DNA from: Planctomycetota bacterium
Lineage (GTDB): Bacteria > Planctomycetota > Planctomycetia > Pirellulales > Pirellulaceae
DNA length: 64,000 bases
Direction of reading: 5' to 3'
NCBI GenBank assembly: GCA_014238905.1
Contig: JABAAE010000005.1
Location: 62,001 to 126,000 of the forward strand
Positions within the stretch are counted from its first letter, which is position 1; each line of letters starts with the position of its first letter. This document shows, in pieces, positions 1 through 8,470 of the stretch. Made by a program: the position numbers and the translations under genes. The notes under the pieces are model-generated. The model had not been told where the DNA came from. It saw nothing but the letters and a program-made list of their open reading frames with translations, and made no database searches.

Positions 1-1545
1 GTAATTCAACGCGGACTGGTATTGCTTGGCGGTAAGTTGATTCGATCGAACAAGATCGGCAGCGCTTAAAATGCCCACGTGGTGAATGACAGCCGAGCGT
101 TTTAGGTCTCGATATTCATGAGACAGATCGACACTTTTATCATACACGGCGCGATGACGGCCCAGTTTTCGGTCGATCAAAATCGCCTGAAAAGCTAATT
201 CAAGCCCCATTTTTAAATTAGCGTTTGATCGTGCGAGGCGAGATGCCTTTTCAAAATCCACAATTGCCTCCTGAAACCGACGTTTTCGGTAATGCTCTTG
301 GGCGACTCGGATGGTGGCTTCAAACGATCGTGTGGTGCCTTTAGCAGCGGTATTGAGAAATAATAAATTTGCTCTGCGGCCCCAGTAGGCTCCGTGCTGG
401 GTTTCGATTTGCTGAACTTTTTTCAAAATCTCAGCTTTCCCCGACGCCGAATCCTCCTCGCCAGAGATGCTCGGTACGCTAACGAGATACTCCAGCACTG
501 CCAAATCGTAATCCGCAGAAACCGTTTCACCAGCGCGACGGCCGGATGCGACCAAGGAAGCCGCTGTTTTCCAGTTTTGGCGGGCCACGGCTCGCCGGAG
601 GTCTTCTGTTTTCAGTTGAAGTCCGACCAGCGGCGGGGGAACGGATTGCAAGAACAGTGTCGATAAGCGATCAGCACTTTCGAATTGACTGATTTCCCGC
701 AAACATTGCAAAAGGTCGAGCCGGGCAAGCCAATAGGTTGGCCCTCGATCCTCCAAAAGCGGAATCAAGTTTTGCAGATCGGTGGCTGCTGAACTGATGA
801 TTGCTAGTTGATTGTCAGCCGAGTTTTCCCGAGACGGTACGTTTTGATCGAATTGGTTGTATAAAAGGCCCCGGTTGATCTTGGACCGAATTTTTTGGTG
901 GCGAATGTTGTTTTGCAGGGATATTAAGGCAGCCTGATTGAGAAGGGGAGGGTCCGTTTTCCGGGGGCGAGAGGGGATCATTTCACCAATCGATGTATCC
1001 AGCCGGGTGAAATCTCGGTCACCTTGACGTAAAGCGGAAAATGCTGCGTTTCGTCGCTGGGGGGTGTCGGCTCCCGCTTCGATCTCCCGACGCAACAAGA
1101 TTCCCAATTCGAGGATGGCCACCGCCGATTGTACGTCCAATAGCACGATGTCGCTTCGATCCGGATGGTCTCGTAAAAGACGATCGGTGTTGGCGGCTAT
1201 CTCGTTGAATAGGGAAAGACGAGGCTCCAGTTTTGCTTCAAAGCAGTGTGCCGTTCTGAGTTTGATTAATTCAATTTGAAATGGTAGCCAACTGTCACTG
1301 GCGATGGGGAGTTGGGCGATTTGTTGTTTAGCATGGTCGATAGCCAGTGAATACAATCTGCGTTGACGTAAGCCCTGGAGAAGTTTGATTTCGTCCTCCA
1401 TGGGGGTTTGCGCGGGCAGTAATGTGACGAATGATCCCAAACAGAAGACAACCCAAAGGAGCGCAAAAACCGGCCGGGCTTTTGTCCGATCAGGGGAGTA
1501 CTCCAAATGGTTGGCTAATGGCCTTGTCTTGTGAAAATGGTTCAT
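1..1545 (-). CDS. TPR-like exported protein, 3' end beyond window
   Basis: An open frame of 515 codons runs from ATG at 1545 to the window edge without a stop, so the C-terminus is missing. The first ~45 residues hold a hydrophobic signal or anchor segment (FALLWVVFCLG) ending near LPAQ. The rest is helical, with a TPR-like unit in the last part seen (HYRKRRFQEAIVDFEKA). The start codon overlaps the stop of the upstream ExbD gene by ATGA, which implies translational coupling. Inference: a periplasmic or envelope TPR scaffold working with the ExbD pair. No enzymatic motif is visible. Confidence 0.8.
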   Translation of the reverse strand, partial: MNHFHKTRPLANHLEYSPDRTKARPVFALLWVVFCLGSFVTLLPAQTPMEDEIKLLQGLRQRRLYSLAIDHAKQQIAQLPIASDSWLPFQIELIKLRTAHCFEAKLEPRLSLFNEIAANTDRLLRDHPDRSDIVLLDVQSAVAILELGILLRREIEAGADTPQRRNAAFSALRQGDRDFTRLDTSIGEMIPSRPRKTDPPLLNQAALISLQNNIRHQKIRSKINRGLLYNQFDQNVPSRENSADNQLAIISSAATDLQNLIPLLEDRGPTYWLARLDLLQCLREISQFESADRLSTLFLQSVPPPLVGLQLKTEDLRRAVARQNWKTAASLVASGRRAGETVSADYDLAVLEYLVSVPSISGEEDSASGKAEILKKVQQIETQHGAYWGRRANLLFLNTAAKGTTRSFEATIRVAQEHYRKRRFQEAIVDFEKASRLARSNANLKMGLELAFQAILIDRKLGRHRAVYDKSVDLSHEYRDLKRSAVIHHVGILSAADLVRSNQLTAKQYQSALNY

Positions 1546-1988
1546 GGGGAAACCCGGCTGGTTGCAAACTGGATGCGGGAAAAGCCGGACAGGCGAGAAA
1601 TGTCGAACACATCAATCACGTGACCCAAGGGAACCTTCGTTTCCGGATGAATGATGAGCGAAACGTCGCGGTTGACCGTGGCCAAGCGTGCCAGCCTGTC
1701 TTGGAGTTCCTCCCAAGACTCCATCGGGAGATCATTGATCGTCCACGATAACCCGGGTTGAGAAAATATTCTTACCACGATTTGTTCAAATTCAATCTCC
1801 GGAGGGGGAGATTCTTCAGATAAGGAACCTTGTCCAAGCTGGGAGGTCAAATCGACGGGGAGATCCCTCTCGGCAATGTGGAAACTCGCAGTCCAAACAA
1901 AAAACACCAATAGTAGGAAGACAATATCGACCATGGGTGTCATTTTGATTTCCATCTCTCTTTCACGATACGGTGAGTACTTTCTCAT
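1542..1988 (-). CDS. ExbD/TolR family protein (second copy)
   Basis: 148 aa. A short cytoplasmic N-terminus precedes one transmembrane helix containing the family signature MTPMVDIVFLLLVFF; Asp21 matches the conserved proton-path Asp of ExbD/TolR. The periplasmic domain ends in a typical ExbD fold (LIIHPETKVPLGHVIDVFD). A longer frame reaches 2069, but ATG at 1988 overlaps the upstream exbD stop by ATGA and gives the normal family length, so it was chosen. ExbD works with ExbB/TolQ as a proton-driven energiser of the envelope; no ExbB gene is adjacent here. Confidence 0.9.
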   Translation of the reverse strand: MRKYSPYREREMEIKMTPMVDIVFLLLVFFVWTASFHIAERDLPVDLTSQLGQGSLSEESPPPEIEFEQIVVRIFSQPGLSWTINDLPMESWEELQDRLARLATVNRDVSLIIHPETKVPLGHVIDVFDISRLSGFSRIQFATSRVSP

Positions 1989-2434
1989 GGAGACTCGTCC
2001 TGTGAAGAGGGGCTGCGGCGTCGCTCGAAGACAGCGAAAGAAACATCCCAGATTCCGATTTGGGAACAAGCGGCCAAAATGGGATCAACTGCCCCAAAGG
2101 GGAGATCCCGCCCAGCCCGAATGTGAACAGTTACTTTGTCCGGACCAGCTTGAATGTGACTTTGAAGAGTTTCCGCCAGGTGTTCTTTGGAGATCTTCTT
2201 TCCGCCCATCAATAGAGTGTCGGCGTTCAAGAAGTTTAAAGTGATCCGTGAATTGGAAGTATTCAGGGCCGCGGTGGAGGAGTCCGCTCGGGGTAATTCC
2301 AGAGGTAGCTGGCTGTCTTGATCCGAAAGATGACTCGCCACCAGAAAAAAAATAATCAGGAGGAATACCACGTCAATCATCGGGGTCATATTGAATCCGT
2401 TACGACCTCGGTGAACGAGCGATGGGATCTTCAT
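1985..2434 (-). CDS. ExbD/TolR family protein (first copy)
   Basis: 149 aa with the same architecture as its neighbour: basic N-terminus, one membrane helix with MTPMIDVVFLLIIFF (Asp21 as the conserved acidic residue), then a periplasmic domain ending near FGAVDPILAACSQIGIWDV. It ends in an ATGA overlap with the second exbD. Tandem exbD genes of this kind usually sit behind an exbB (MotA/TolQ/ExbB) gene. Here the 143 bases upstream hold only a short, unconvincing frame, so the channel partner must be elsewhere or lost. Confidence 0.9.
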   Translation of the reverse strand: MKIPSLVHRGRNGFNMTPMIDVVFLLIIFFLVASHLSDQDSQLPLELPRADSSTAALNTSNSRITLNFLNADTLLMGGKKISKEHLAETLQSHIQAGPDKVTVHIRAGRDLPFGAVDPILAACSQIGIWDVSFAVFERRRSPSSQDESP

Positions 2435-2577
2435 GAGCCAACTGAATTAAGGGAAACAACGCCACCAGACAACAACGTCCCAAACGGGTGCTCTTAGTAT
2501 CCGGCATCATTTGATGATGAGCAAGTCTTCTGTCGAGATGCCGCAACGTCTGCGGATGAAACCGGAATGCTCCAGGA

Positions 2578-3519
2578 TTAAACTGGATAGGAGGCAAGTA
2601 GTGCTCGGACGCCTATGCCATAAAAGGTGTATTCAACATCATGTGCTGGATCCAGCGAAACCGCCTGGAAACCGCCGGCTTCGGTAAGCTCTAGAGAATG
2701 GACAAAATGATGGATCATTTTCAAGTCCAACTCCTCTTCGGCCCGTAAATCTGCCATGGTTAGCAGTCCAGTAAAGGTGCTTAATAAATCGGCCAGAGGA
2801 ATGCGGGTGTTGGCCCGTAGGCCTCCCTCATCGGTTTGCATTTCCGCGATTAAATCGACGGTGCCTTGGATTGAGTCTTCGTCGAGGGCATTTAGAATTC
2901 GAAGGGTTCCGATGGCTGCCGCGGTGGGGTTGGTTCCTGGGCGTTTGCTCGCTTTGATTTCTCGAAACCCACCCTCCTGGTGATCTTTCCGAGACATCAG
3001 AAAGTCTACAATTTTTTCCGGCGATTCAATCGGCGATTCCAGTAATTCAAGGCACAATACAACCAAAAATGTGTGATAGGTGCTGCTGGCAAACCCTTCG
3101 ACTGATTTGGCGAATCCGCCATCCTCTCGACGTAGGGTCTTTAGAAAATCGCCAACCTGTTCCGCCCAGTGACTGGTGCTTCCCGAAAAGACATCGATAC
3201 CCGAGGATGCTTCGATAAGTTTGGCGCCGTAGATTAAAGAAAGAAGATCGATAACGGAGGTTCGGCCGGTCAGTTGAGATTGGAGAAATCCTGCCGCTCG
3301 TTGGGCCGGGTCGCCATATAACTCGCCCATAACGGCCAATGCCCTTAGACCGAATCCGGTATAATAAAGATCGCTGCCTCCTTCTCGTCCAGCGAAACCA
3401 CCGTCGGGTTGCATTTGGTTGAGCAGATACTGAGTTTGTCTGACACGAAATTCGCCGGGGAGTTTTTCGATCCCCGCTGAGAGGCGAATCGTTAAGTCCT
3501 GTAAATAGCTACTACGCAC
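2578..3519 (-). CDS. Prenyltransferase / squalene-oxidase repeat protein
   Basis: 313 aa from GTG at 3519, which overlaps the thioesterase stop by 8 bases. A longer frame to 3561 would overlap by 50, and the shorter one begins naturally with RSSYLQDLTIRL. The protein is an alpha/alpha toroid of repeated units carrying the QxxDGGF/GGF signature (QMQPDGGFAGREGG, RREDGGFAKS, HQEGGFREI, TDEGGLRANTR, EAGGFQAV), as in geranylgeranyl-transferase beta subunits and triterpene cyclases. The DxDD cyclase motif is not seen. Substrate unknown; the link to ExbD genes suggests an envelope-associated role rather than terpene synthesis. Confidence 0.75.
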   Translation of the reverse strand: MRSSYLQDLTIRLSAGIEKLPGEFRVRQTQYLLNQMQPDGGFAGREGGSDLYYTGFGLRALAVMGELYGDPAQRAAGFLQSQLTGRTSVIDLLSLIYGAKLIEASSGIDVFSGSTSHWAEQVGDFLKTLRREDGGFAKSVEGFASSTYHTFLVVLCLELLESPIESPEKIVDFLMSRKDHQEGGFREIKASKRPGTNPTAAAIGTLRILNALDEDSIQGTVDLIAEMQTDEGGLRANTRIPLADLLSTFTGLLTMADLRAEEELDLKMIHHFVHSLELTEAGGFQAVSLDPAHDVEYTFYGIGVRALLASYPV

Positions 3520-3943
3520 CGTCGTCCTGGGAAAAAGGTAGGAGTCTCTGCCGGATGGCATCGGGGATGGGGATCGAACTCAAGTCGTCGTTTCTGATGA
3601 TGCAACAGGCGGCGCTGATTTGCCCTTTGGCAATATTTTGGCCATTGGAAGAGAATTGAAAGCCATACCGGACGCTTTTGCGTCCCAATTTCTCAATCGT
3701 TAGGGATACTGTAAATTCCTGTTCAAACCGAAGTGGAGCGACGTAGTCACATTGGACCGAAACCCTGGGCCAGGAAATCTCCATTTGGTCGATCCGAAAT
3801 TTCATCACGCTCATGTCGAGGGATCTTAGGAACGCGTGTTCTGCCTGCTCCATATAGGTGATGAAGGCGGAGAAATGCATGATGCCGGCCGCATCGGTAT
3901 CCCGAAATTGTACGCGGTTGGATACTAGGAATGTCTGAGGCAT
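3512..3943 (-). CDS. YbgC/4HBT-family acyl-CoA thioesterase
   Basis: 143 aa hotdog-fold protein. The N-terminal motif VQFRDTDAAGIMHFSAF matches the active-site loop of the 4-hydroxybenzoyl-CoA thioesterase/YbgC family, with the catalytic Asp in DTD near residue 17. Length is normal. It is the first gene of a minus-strand run continuing into the squalene-cyclase-repeat protein (8-base overlap). Family members hydrolyse short or medium acyl-CoA and, in Proteobacteria, neighbour tol genes. The nearby ExbD genes echo that link, though the substrate here is unknown. Confidence 0.85.
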   Translation of the reverse strand: MPQTFLVSNRVQFRDTDAAGIMHFSAFITYMEQAEHAFLRSLDMSVMKFRIDQMEISWPRVSVQCDYVAPLRFEQEFTVSLTIEKLGRKSVRYGFQFSSNGQNIAKGQISAACCIIRNDDLSSIPIPDAIRQRLLPFSQDDGA

Positions 3944-3985
3944 CGATCTAGCAGTACGAAAATGATTTTGAAAACGTAACGGCGC

Positions 3986-4018
3986 AAAAAAAACCTGTTA
4001 CCAAAAGTGTAACAGGTT
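3986..4018 (-). terminator. Rho-independent terminator of rpsR
   Basis: On the minus strand a perfect 10-bp stem (AACCTGTTAC with GTAACAGGTT, short T-rich loop) is followed by eight T residues. It lies 53 bases after the rpsR stop and points the right way to end that transcript. Its 5' arm is also one copy of a 16-bp tandem repeat. Confidence 0.85.
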
Positions 4019-4053
4019 GAATGTGTAACAGGTTGAATGTGGATCAGGTTAAT
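4007..4053. repeat. 16-bp tandem repeat, about 3 copies
   Basis: Two perfect copies of gtgtaacaggttgaat are followed by a degenerate third (gtggatcaggttaat). The first copy supplies one arm of the rpsR terminator, so the array seems to have arisen by duplicating terminator sequence toward the gene. Confidence 0.85.
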
Positions 4054-4071
4054 CGAGCAGACGATTAATAA

Positions 4072-4344
4072 TCAGTCACCCACGTAGGGAAGCAATGCCA
4101 TGAAACGGGCTCGCTTGATGGCTTCCTTGACAGCATTCTGGCTGGCAGCCGAGCAACCGGTTTTGCGGCGTCCCACGATGCGACCGTGTCGGTTGGTCAA
4201 TTTCTTTAACAACTCGACATCTTTGTAATCCACGTACATCGGACGGGGGCGTTCGCCGTCTACCCACAATGGGTCTTTACGTGCGGTTTTGGATTTGCGT
4301 TGTTTGGCTCGTTTGTTAACTTTACGCGCGGTTTTGAAAGCCAA
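4072..4344 (-). CDS. rpsR: 30S ribosomal protein bS18
   Basis: 90 aa, matching S18 by a basic N-terminus (ARKVNKRAKQRKSK) and the conserved core YVDYKDVELLKKLTNRHGRIVGRRKTGCSA, followed by AIKRARFMALLPYV. It binds the platform of the 30S subunit with bS6. In most bacteria rpsR sits between rpsF/ssb and rplI; here it stands alone, with a transporter upstream on the same strand and its own terminator downstream. Confidence 0.97.
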   Translation of the reverse strand: MAFKTARKVNKRAKQRKSKTARKDPLWVDGERPRPMYVDYKDVELLKKLTNRHGRIVGRRKTGCSAASQNAVKEAIKRARFMALLPYVGD

Positions 4345-4507
4345 TGTTCCAATTCCTCAAAAAAGGTGTCTCGGGTTGTTATTCATCCCAGCAAGGGAAT
4401 CCCTGATTATTCAAAAACTCTCTGTTTTTACAAGGCAGAAACGGCTTTGAGGGCCGGATTATCAACAGTTTTTAACTTTGTTTTGTATAAAACAACCGTC
4501 AACATCA

Positions 4508-6373
4508 TCAACCTTTATTTTTTGACTCCGGAAAAAACCGATGAAGATGTCCTTCATTCATTGGGGGCGTGGCAAACGAAACCGTCATCATGGCGATCGT
4601 GGAAGCCAAAATCATCCAGAACACGGGCATCGTCTGGTATTCACCGATATCAACGGTATAGGTACGGAAATTGTCCGATTGGTAGGCCTGGGTGAAAAAA
4701 TAGACCCAAGTTACAGCGGCCGCGATGACACAACTGTAGGCCCCTTGGACCGTCAAACGCTTCCAATACAAACAAGCGACCACCAATGGAAATAGGGCCG
4801 AAAAGCCGCTAAAGCACCAGACTCCCAGTGCAAAGACGCTGGTCAGATTTCCGAGGCTGAGTAAATAGGTGACGATCACAATGGCGATAATAAACAGCCG
4901 AGCCACGAGAATCTGCTGTCTGTCTGTATACCGTTTTGGATAATAGTGATTCACAATGTCCGTCGTAAACATGGTGCCGATACACAGAAACTGGCTGTCC
5001 AAAGAAGACATGATGGCTGCCAAAATTCCGGCTGCCAAAAACCCTCCCAGCACCGCACCTGTCTTGGTCTTGACCAGGAAGATGAGGATCGCGTTAGGTG
5101 TGCCGCTGAATGTCGTCGTCGTTCCCCAGATGCCAATCAATACGCAGGGGACCCAGACAATCATGATGAATATAGGGTGGCAAATGACCGGTGTCTTAAA
5201 CGATTTGGCATCCCGGGCGGTCAGCCAATGTTGAAAAAGATGTGGAAACATTCCCACTGACAGGGGGACAAACATATAGGTCACAAAGACCAGAAAAGAC
5301 ATCTCTTTTCGTGTGGTGTATTCCTTCAATTCTTTTGGGGGCGCCGCTCTTCGGGCTGAGAGGCCAGCCGCCACGGCGGTTTTTTCATTTTTAGAGAGGT
5401 TGGAAATCTTTTCCCATTGTTCGATTTGCGACTGGACCTTATTTTCGGGAGTGACCTTTGCCGTCGCGGCTTTCAAGTTTTCGACGAGTCCCTTGCCCTC
5501 CTGACCGCCGAGGGCGTAACCGAGGTAACAAAAGGTGACCAACCCCAGAACCATGAAGACAATCGTTTGAAAAGCGTTTGCCCATGCCGTTCCCCGCATT
5601 CCCCCGAAAAAGACGTAAATCAATACAACTCCACAAATCAACAATGACCCCATCCATTTGGGTAACGCATTTTGAGGCGTGGGTGGTTTCGGTTTTTTTC
5701 CTCCATGTAATTCCACAAATTGGGCAGAAGCTGCTTTGAGTTTTGCATCAATTTCTGCAGAGTCATCCTTTTCCATCGAGGACAAGATGTCCTTGTAAAT
5801 CGACACCATTTTCGGAGCATTCTCCGACAATCCTTGGATGGCTGGGGGAGGGCCTCCTTTCTTTTTTCCAAATGCGCCATCGGTCATCTGATTCATAACC
5901 GTTCCGCCGGCCATAACTCCAATCAGGAGATAGGGAATGATCAGGCCGACGAGAATGGGAAAAAGGATCAATCCGATTGCATTATTGTTTAAACGATCTC
6001 TGAAATATTGGATCTGCGTCGTGTAGCCATATTTTTGTCCTAATGTCCAGAGTTTAACACCGATGAGAAAGAAGCAGAGCGAATGAATGATTCCGCTGGA
6101 AGAGGCCAGTTTGCCATAAACGCCGATCCCATCTTTCCAAGACTCACCTGATGAACCGACCAGAGCAAAAGCCGTCATGGTGGTCCCAAAAATGGACATC
6201 AACAACAAGAAAGGGCCGATGGAACTGCTCGCCAGCATGTAGTCCTTTTTGGTTCCCCTAAACAGGCGACTGGCAAAAAATCCTAGCAAAAGTAGGAGGG
6301 ACAGGTAGACCAGGATGATGATTAAACGCGTTAGACCAGCGTTTCCTTCTCCGATAGCTGCAAAAACAATCAT
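4508..6373 (-). CDS. Sodium/solute symporter (SSS family)
   Basis: 621 aa with more than twelve hydrophobic segments. Family features include the first helices (LIIILVYLSLLLLLGFFASR, SIGPFLLLMSIFGTTMTAFALVGSSGE) and the segment AAGILAAIMSSLDSQFLCIGTMFTTDI, which corresponds to the sodium-site helix of SSS proteins. Two soluble insertions (about residues 165-235 and 300-355, Lys/Glu-rich) make it longer than the usual 480-550 aa. It starts in an ATGA overlap with the DUF3311 gene. Substrate cannot be deduced; such pairs often import organic acids or similar small solutes. Confidence 0.88.
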   Translation of the reverse strand: MIVFAAIGEGNAGLTRLIIILVYLSLLLLLGFFASRLFRGTKKDYMLASSSIGPFLLLMSIFGTTMTAFALVGSSGESWKDGIGVYGKLASSSGIIHSLCFFLIGVKLWTLGQKYGYTTQIQYFRDRLNNNAIGLILFPILVGLIIPYLLIGVMAGGTVMNQMTDGAFGKKKGGPPPAIQGLSENAPKMVSIYKDILSSMEKDDSAEIDAKLKAASAQFVELHGGKKPKPPTPQNALPKWMGSLLICGVVLIYVFFGGMRGTAWANAFQTIVFMVLGLVTFCYLGYALGGQEGKGLVENLKAATAKVTPENKVQSQIEQWEKISNLSKNEKTAVAAGLSARRAAPPKELKEYTTRKEMSFLVFVTYMFVPLSVGMFPHLFQHWLTARDAKSFKTPVICHPIFIMIVWVPCVLIGIWGTTTTFSGTPNAILIFLVKTKTGAVLGGFLAAGILAAIMSSLDSQFLCIGTMFTTDIVNHYYPKRYTDRQQILVARLFIIAIVIVTYLLSLGNLTSVFALGVWCFSGFSALFPLVVACLYWKRLTVQGAYSCVIAAAVTWVYFFTQAYQSDNFRTYTVDIGEYQTMPVFWMILASTIAMMTVSFATPPMNEGHLHRFFPESKNKG

Positions 6374-6609
6374 TTGTCGTCCTCCCCGGTGGCAGGTTGT
6401 TGTTGTTCAGCCGTTAGGTCATCCAATCCCTCTGGCCACGCGTAGATGGTAGCCAAGTACCACGTCACCCCTGCGGCAATCGAGATCAGTGCATGATAAA
6501 AGAGGCCGATCGGTATGAAATCCAACACTATTCTTTTGTCGGTCCAAAACCAAAAATCCTGATGCAGGATAATCAGCAGGATGACTAATCCCCATACCAC
6601 GTTTTTCAT
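6370..6609 (-). CDS. DUF3311 small membrane protein, SSS partner
   Basis: 79 aa with two predicted membrane helices (VVWGLVILLIILHQDFWFW; LFYHALISIAAGVTWYLATIYAW) and the aromatic, proline-containing core typical of DUF3311. These proteins are almost always encoded next to a sodium/solute symporter and are thought to be accessory subunits. The stop overlaps the symporter start by four bases, so the two are co-translated. Confidence 0.85.
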   Translation of the reverse strand: MKNVVWGLVILLIILHQDFWFWTDKRIVLDFIPIGLFYHALISIAAGVTWYLATIYAWPEGLDDLTAEQQQPATGEDDK

Positions 6610-6986
6610 GCGAATCCCTTGAGTGAATCGATCTGTGAACGTATCGATTTGAGTTGGAGTGATTGGACTCAGTGGTCCATCGTAGGAAGGTTGTGTTGTC
6701 AGCCAGTTTACCCCAACGGAAAACGGTACGCTAGCGTCCGAAAACGAGGGTGTTCAGTTGACGAACCATGTTGATTTCTCGGACGTAAACCAATAGAAAC
6801 AGAGGCACGAGGGGAAACCGGTCGATCGGCCAGTTCCAAAAAATATCGGGTGATCCGCGGGAAGGCGAAAAACCTGGAACACGACGTTGTTTTACAAGGA
6901 AATTAGACGGTATTGGCTGGCTGGTGATGTTTATCGTTGGTCAGAGTCGAAGATTTATTAATAACTTGGTAAAGGGAGAATTGAAG
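6610..6986. other. Intergenic region between divergent genes
   Basis: 377 bases separate the DUF3311 gene (minus) from the lipoprotein gene (plus), so promoters for both must lie here. No clear consensus promoter, repeat or structured RNA was recognised. Confidence 0.5.
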
Positions 6987-7442
6987 ATGAAGAAATTGAT
7001 GTTGATGATGGTCTTGATGAGTGGTGTCAGCCTAATCGCTGGATGTGGTGGCGAAGCGGAAAAGAAGAAAGCCGGAAAAAAATCAGCTCAAAATGAACAT
7101 TCCTCCAGTGACCATATCGGGGGAGCCAATCCTCATAAAATCGAATTAAAAGATGCCCCGTTTAACGCAATGTGGGAGCACGCGGGTGATTTGGTAACCA
7201 TTACGATCACCGACAATGAGTATAAAAACGAGACACCCATTGCAGCAGAAGTGGTAACGGTGACCGATGCAGGTAAGAAAAACACTTTCGATTTAAAACC
7301 AATCAAAAAAGACGAGAACGGTCACGCTTCCAAATTTGAACTAGAGAGTGAAAAACTGGAAATGACGATGGACAATAAACCAACCTTGTCCGTCAAGGTC
7401 GGTGAAAAAACGCATGAAACGGTTGTTTTACATATTCACTAG
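6987..7442 (+). CDS. Small lipoprotein of unknown function
   Basis: 151 aa. ATG at 6987 follows a good ribosome site (AAAGGGAG, about 8 bases upstream) and starts a signal peptide with lipobox LIAGC (Cys20), so the mature protein should be lipid-anchored. A longer frame to 6924 lacks these features. After a Lys/Ser-rich linker comes a compact, probably beta-rich domain of about 100 residues rich in Thr, Val and Lys, ending in THETVVLHIH. No enzymatic motif is seen. Similar small lipoproteins are common in planctomycetes; role unknown. Confidence 0.85.
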   Translation: MKKLMLMMVLMSGVSLIAGCGGEAEKKKAGKKSAQNEHSSSDHIGGANPHKIELKDAPFNAMWEHAGDLVTITITDNEYKNETPIAAEVVTVTDAGKKNTFDLKPIKKDENGHASKFELESEKLEMTMDNKPTLSVKVGEKTHETVVLHIH

Positions 7443-7485
7443 AAATGACAGGGTTAACCGGTCATCATAAAAAAAGGAGGCGACG

Positions 7486-7848
7486 GTGGACATTCAAGAG
7501 CCTGAACAGCTAATTCAGAAAAAGTGTTTACCCTGCGAGGGTGGGGTGGAACCATGTTCCATCGACCATTCAAAGAGTCAACTAGCCAGATTGACCGGAT
7601 GGGAGTTGACCCACGAGGGGCAGCGAATTCGCAAAGAATGGGTCGTTAAAAACTTTATGGGTGGGATGGAGTTCTTCAATGCGGTGGCAACAATCGCCGA
7701 AGAAGACGGCCATCATCCAGATCTACATATTGAAGGTTATCGAAATGTGTCCGTCGAGCTATGGACCCACGCAATTGGTGGTTTAAGTGAAAACGACTTC
7801 ATTTTGGCGGCCAAAATCGATCAACTTCCTCTCGATTTAAACGATTAA
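7486..7848 (+). CDS. phhB: 4a-hydroxytetrahydrobiopterin dehydratase (PCD/DCoH)
   Basis: 120 aa from GTG at 7486, supported by a perfect Shine-Dalgarno sequence (AAAAAGGAGG) seven bases upstream. The catalytic signature is present: EEDGHHPD (His76-His77-Pro78), a following Tyr, and WTHAIGGLSENDF with His95 and the closing Asp. The enzyme dehydrates 4a-hydroxy-tetrahydrobiopterin, recycling the cofactor of aromatic amino-acid hydroxylases. No hydroxylase gene is in the window; in bacteria lacking one, PCD proteins may aid pterin/molybdopterin metabolism. Four Cys near the N-terminus (KKCLPCEGG, EPCS) are typical of many bacterial PCDs. Confidence 0.93.
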   Translation: MDIQEPEQLIQKKCLPCEGGVEPCSIDHSKSQLARLTGWELTHEGQRIRKEWVVKNFMGGMEFFNAVATIAEEDGHHPDLHIEGYRNVSVELWTHAIGGLSENDFILAAKIDQLPLDLND

Positions 7849-7952
7849 CCGATCGGCAGGGGAAACCCGCTTCACCCACCAATATTTAACCCACTGAAAT
7901 GGCATCTGCAGATCGACACGATCTGGAGGTTTTGCTTGGCAGTTGCCCGTGC

Positions 7953-7984
7953 GCCAAAACGACTCTATGCCAAAACGACTCTAT
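7953..7984. repeat. 16-bp tandem duplication
   Basis: Two perfect adjacent copies of gccaaaacgactctat lie in the short gap between the convergent phhB gene and the small minus-strand gene at 8029. One of several such arrays in the window. Confidence 0.85.
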
Positions 7985-8028
7985 GCCAGGACTAGCAATA
8001 CAGGTTTCTGTTTTAGGACCGAGCCAAG

Positions 8029-8238
8029 TTAAAAACCGCTACTTTCCACTTCGTCGTCGCTAATGATGGCATCATCGGCTGCCAATGCTAACTGGATGGC
8101 TTCTTTCACCGATCGGTCGATCCAAACTGCTGTGTCATCGTCGCCGACTTTTCCGAGGCTGATGTACGAGGAATAGATTTGAGCAGCCGCTCCAATGACG
8201 ATGGATTCACTATGTTGTAATTTAAGGTGTTGAGGCAT
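8029..8238 (-). CDS. Small hypothetical protein
   Basis: 69 aa, not recognised. It is mildly acidic with helical character (SESIVIGAAAQIYSSYI, SVKEAIQLALAADDAIISDDE) and no Cys, signal peptide or membrane segment. Composition is protein-like and no competing frame covers the region, so it is probably real. The ribosome site is weak. It stands alone between a convergent plus-strand gene and the secreted CCFG-domain genes. Confidence 0.55.
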   Translation of the reverse strand: MPQHLKLQHSESIVIGAAAQIYSSYISLGKVGDDDTAVWIDRSVKEAIQLALAADDAIISDDEVESSGF

Positions 8239-8470
8239 GGAAATGTTTCTTTAATAAAGAAGAGTGATAAGCCTTGAATTCCCTTTTCTCGAGGGGACGA
8301 CCCGTTTATTTTACACATTAACTGCGAAGTTGATTAGTCGGTGGCGTCATTTCGAGACACCAGCGACAAGCTCTGGGCGAACGGTGCAAAACAGAAACGG
8401 GGATGGCCAGTGGAACCGGAGTCGAGACGTTTTGCCAATGGGTTCGGCCCGCTGCCCCGCCAGAGATGAT

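Noticed and set aside
2400..2597. 65-aa frame between the exbD pair and the squalene-cyclase-repeat gene, a possible small gene or ExbB remnant
   Set aside because: It starts at TTG inside the upstream gene, overlaps exbD, and shows no ExbB-like membrane helices.
4478..4495. AT-rich palindrome TTGTTTTGTATAAAACAA upstream of rpsR, possible operator or promoter
   Set aside because: Composition alone makes such palindromes likely, and no -35/-10 pair with good spacing was found around it.
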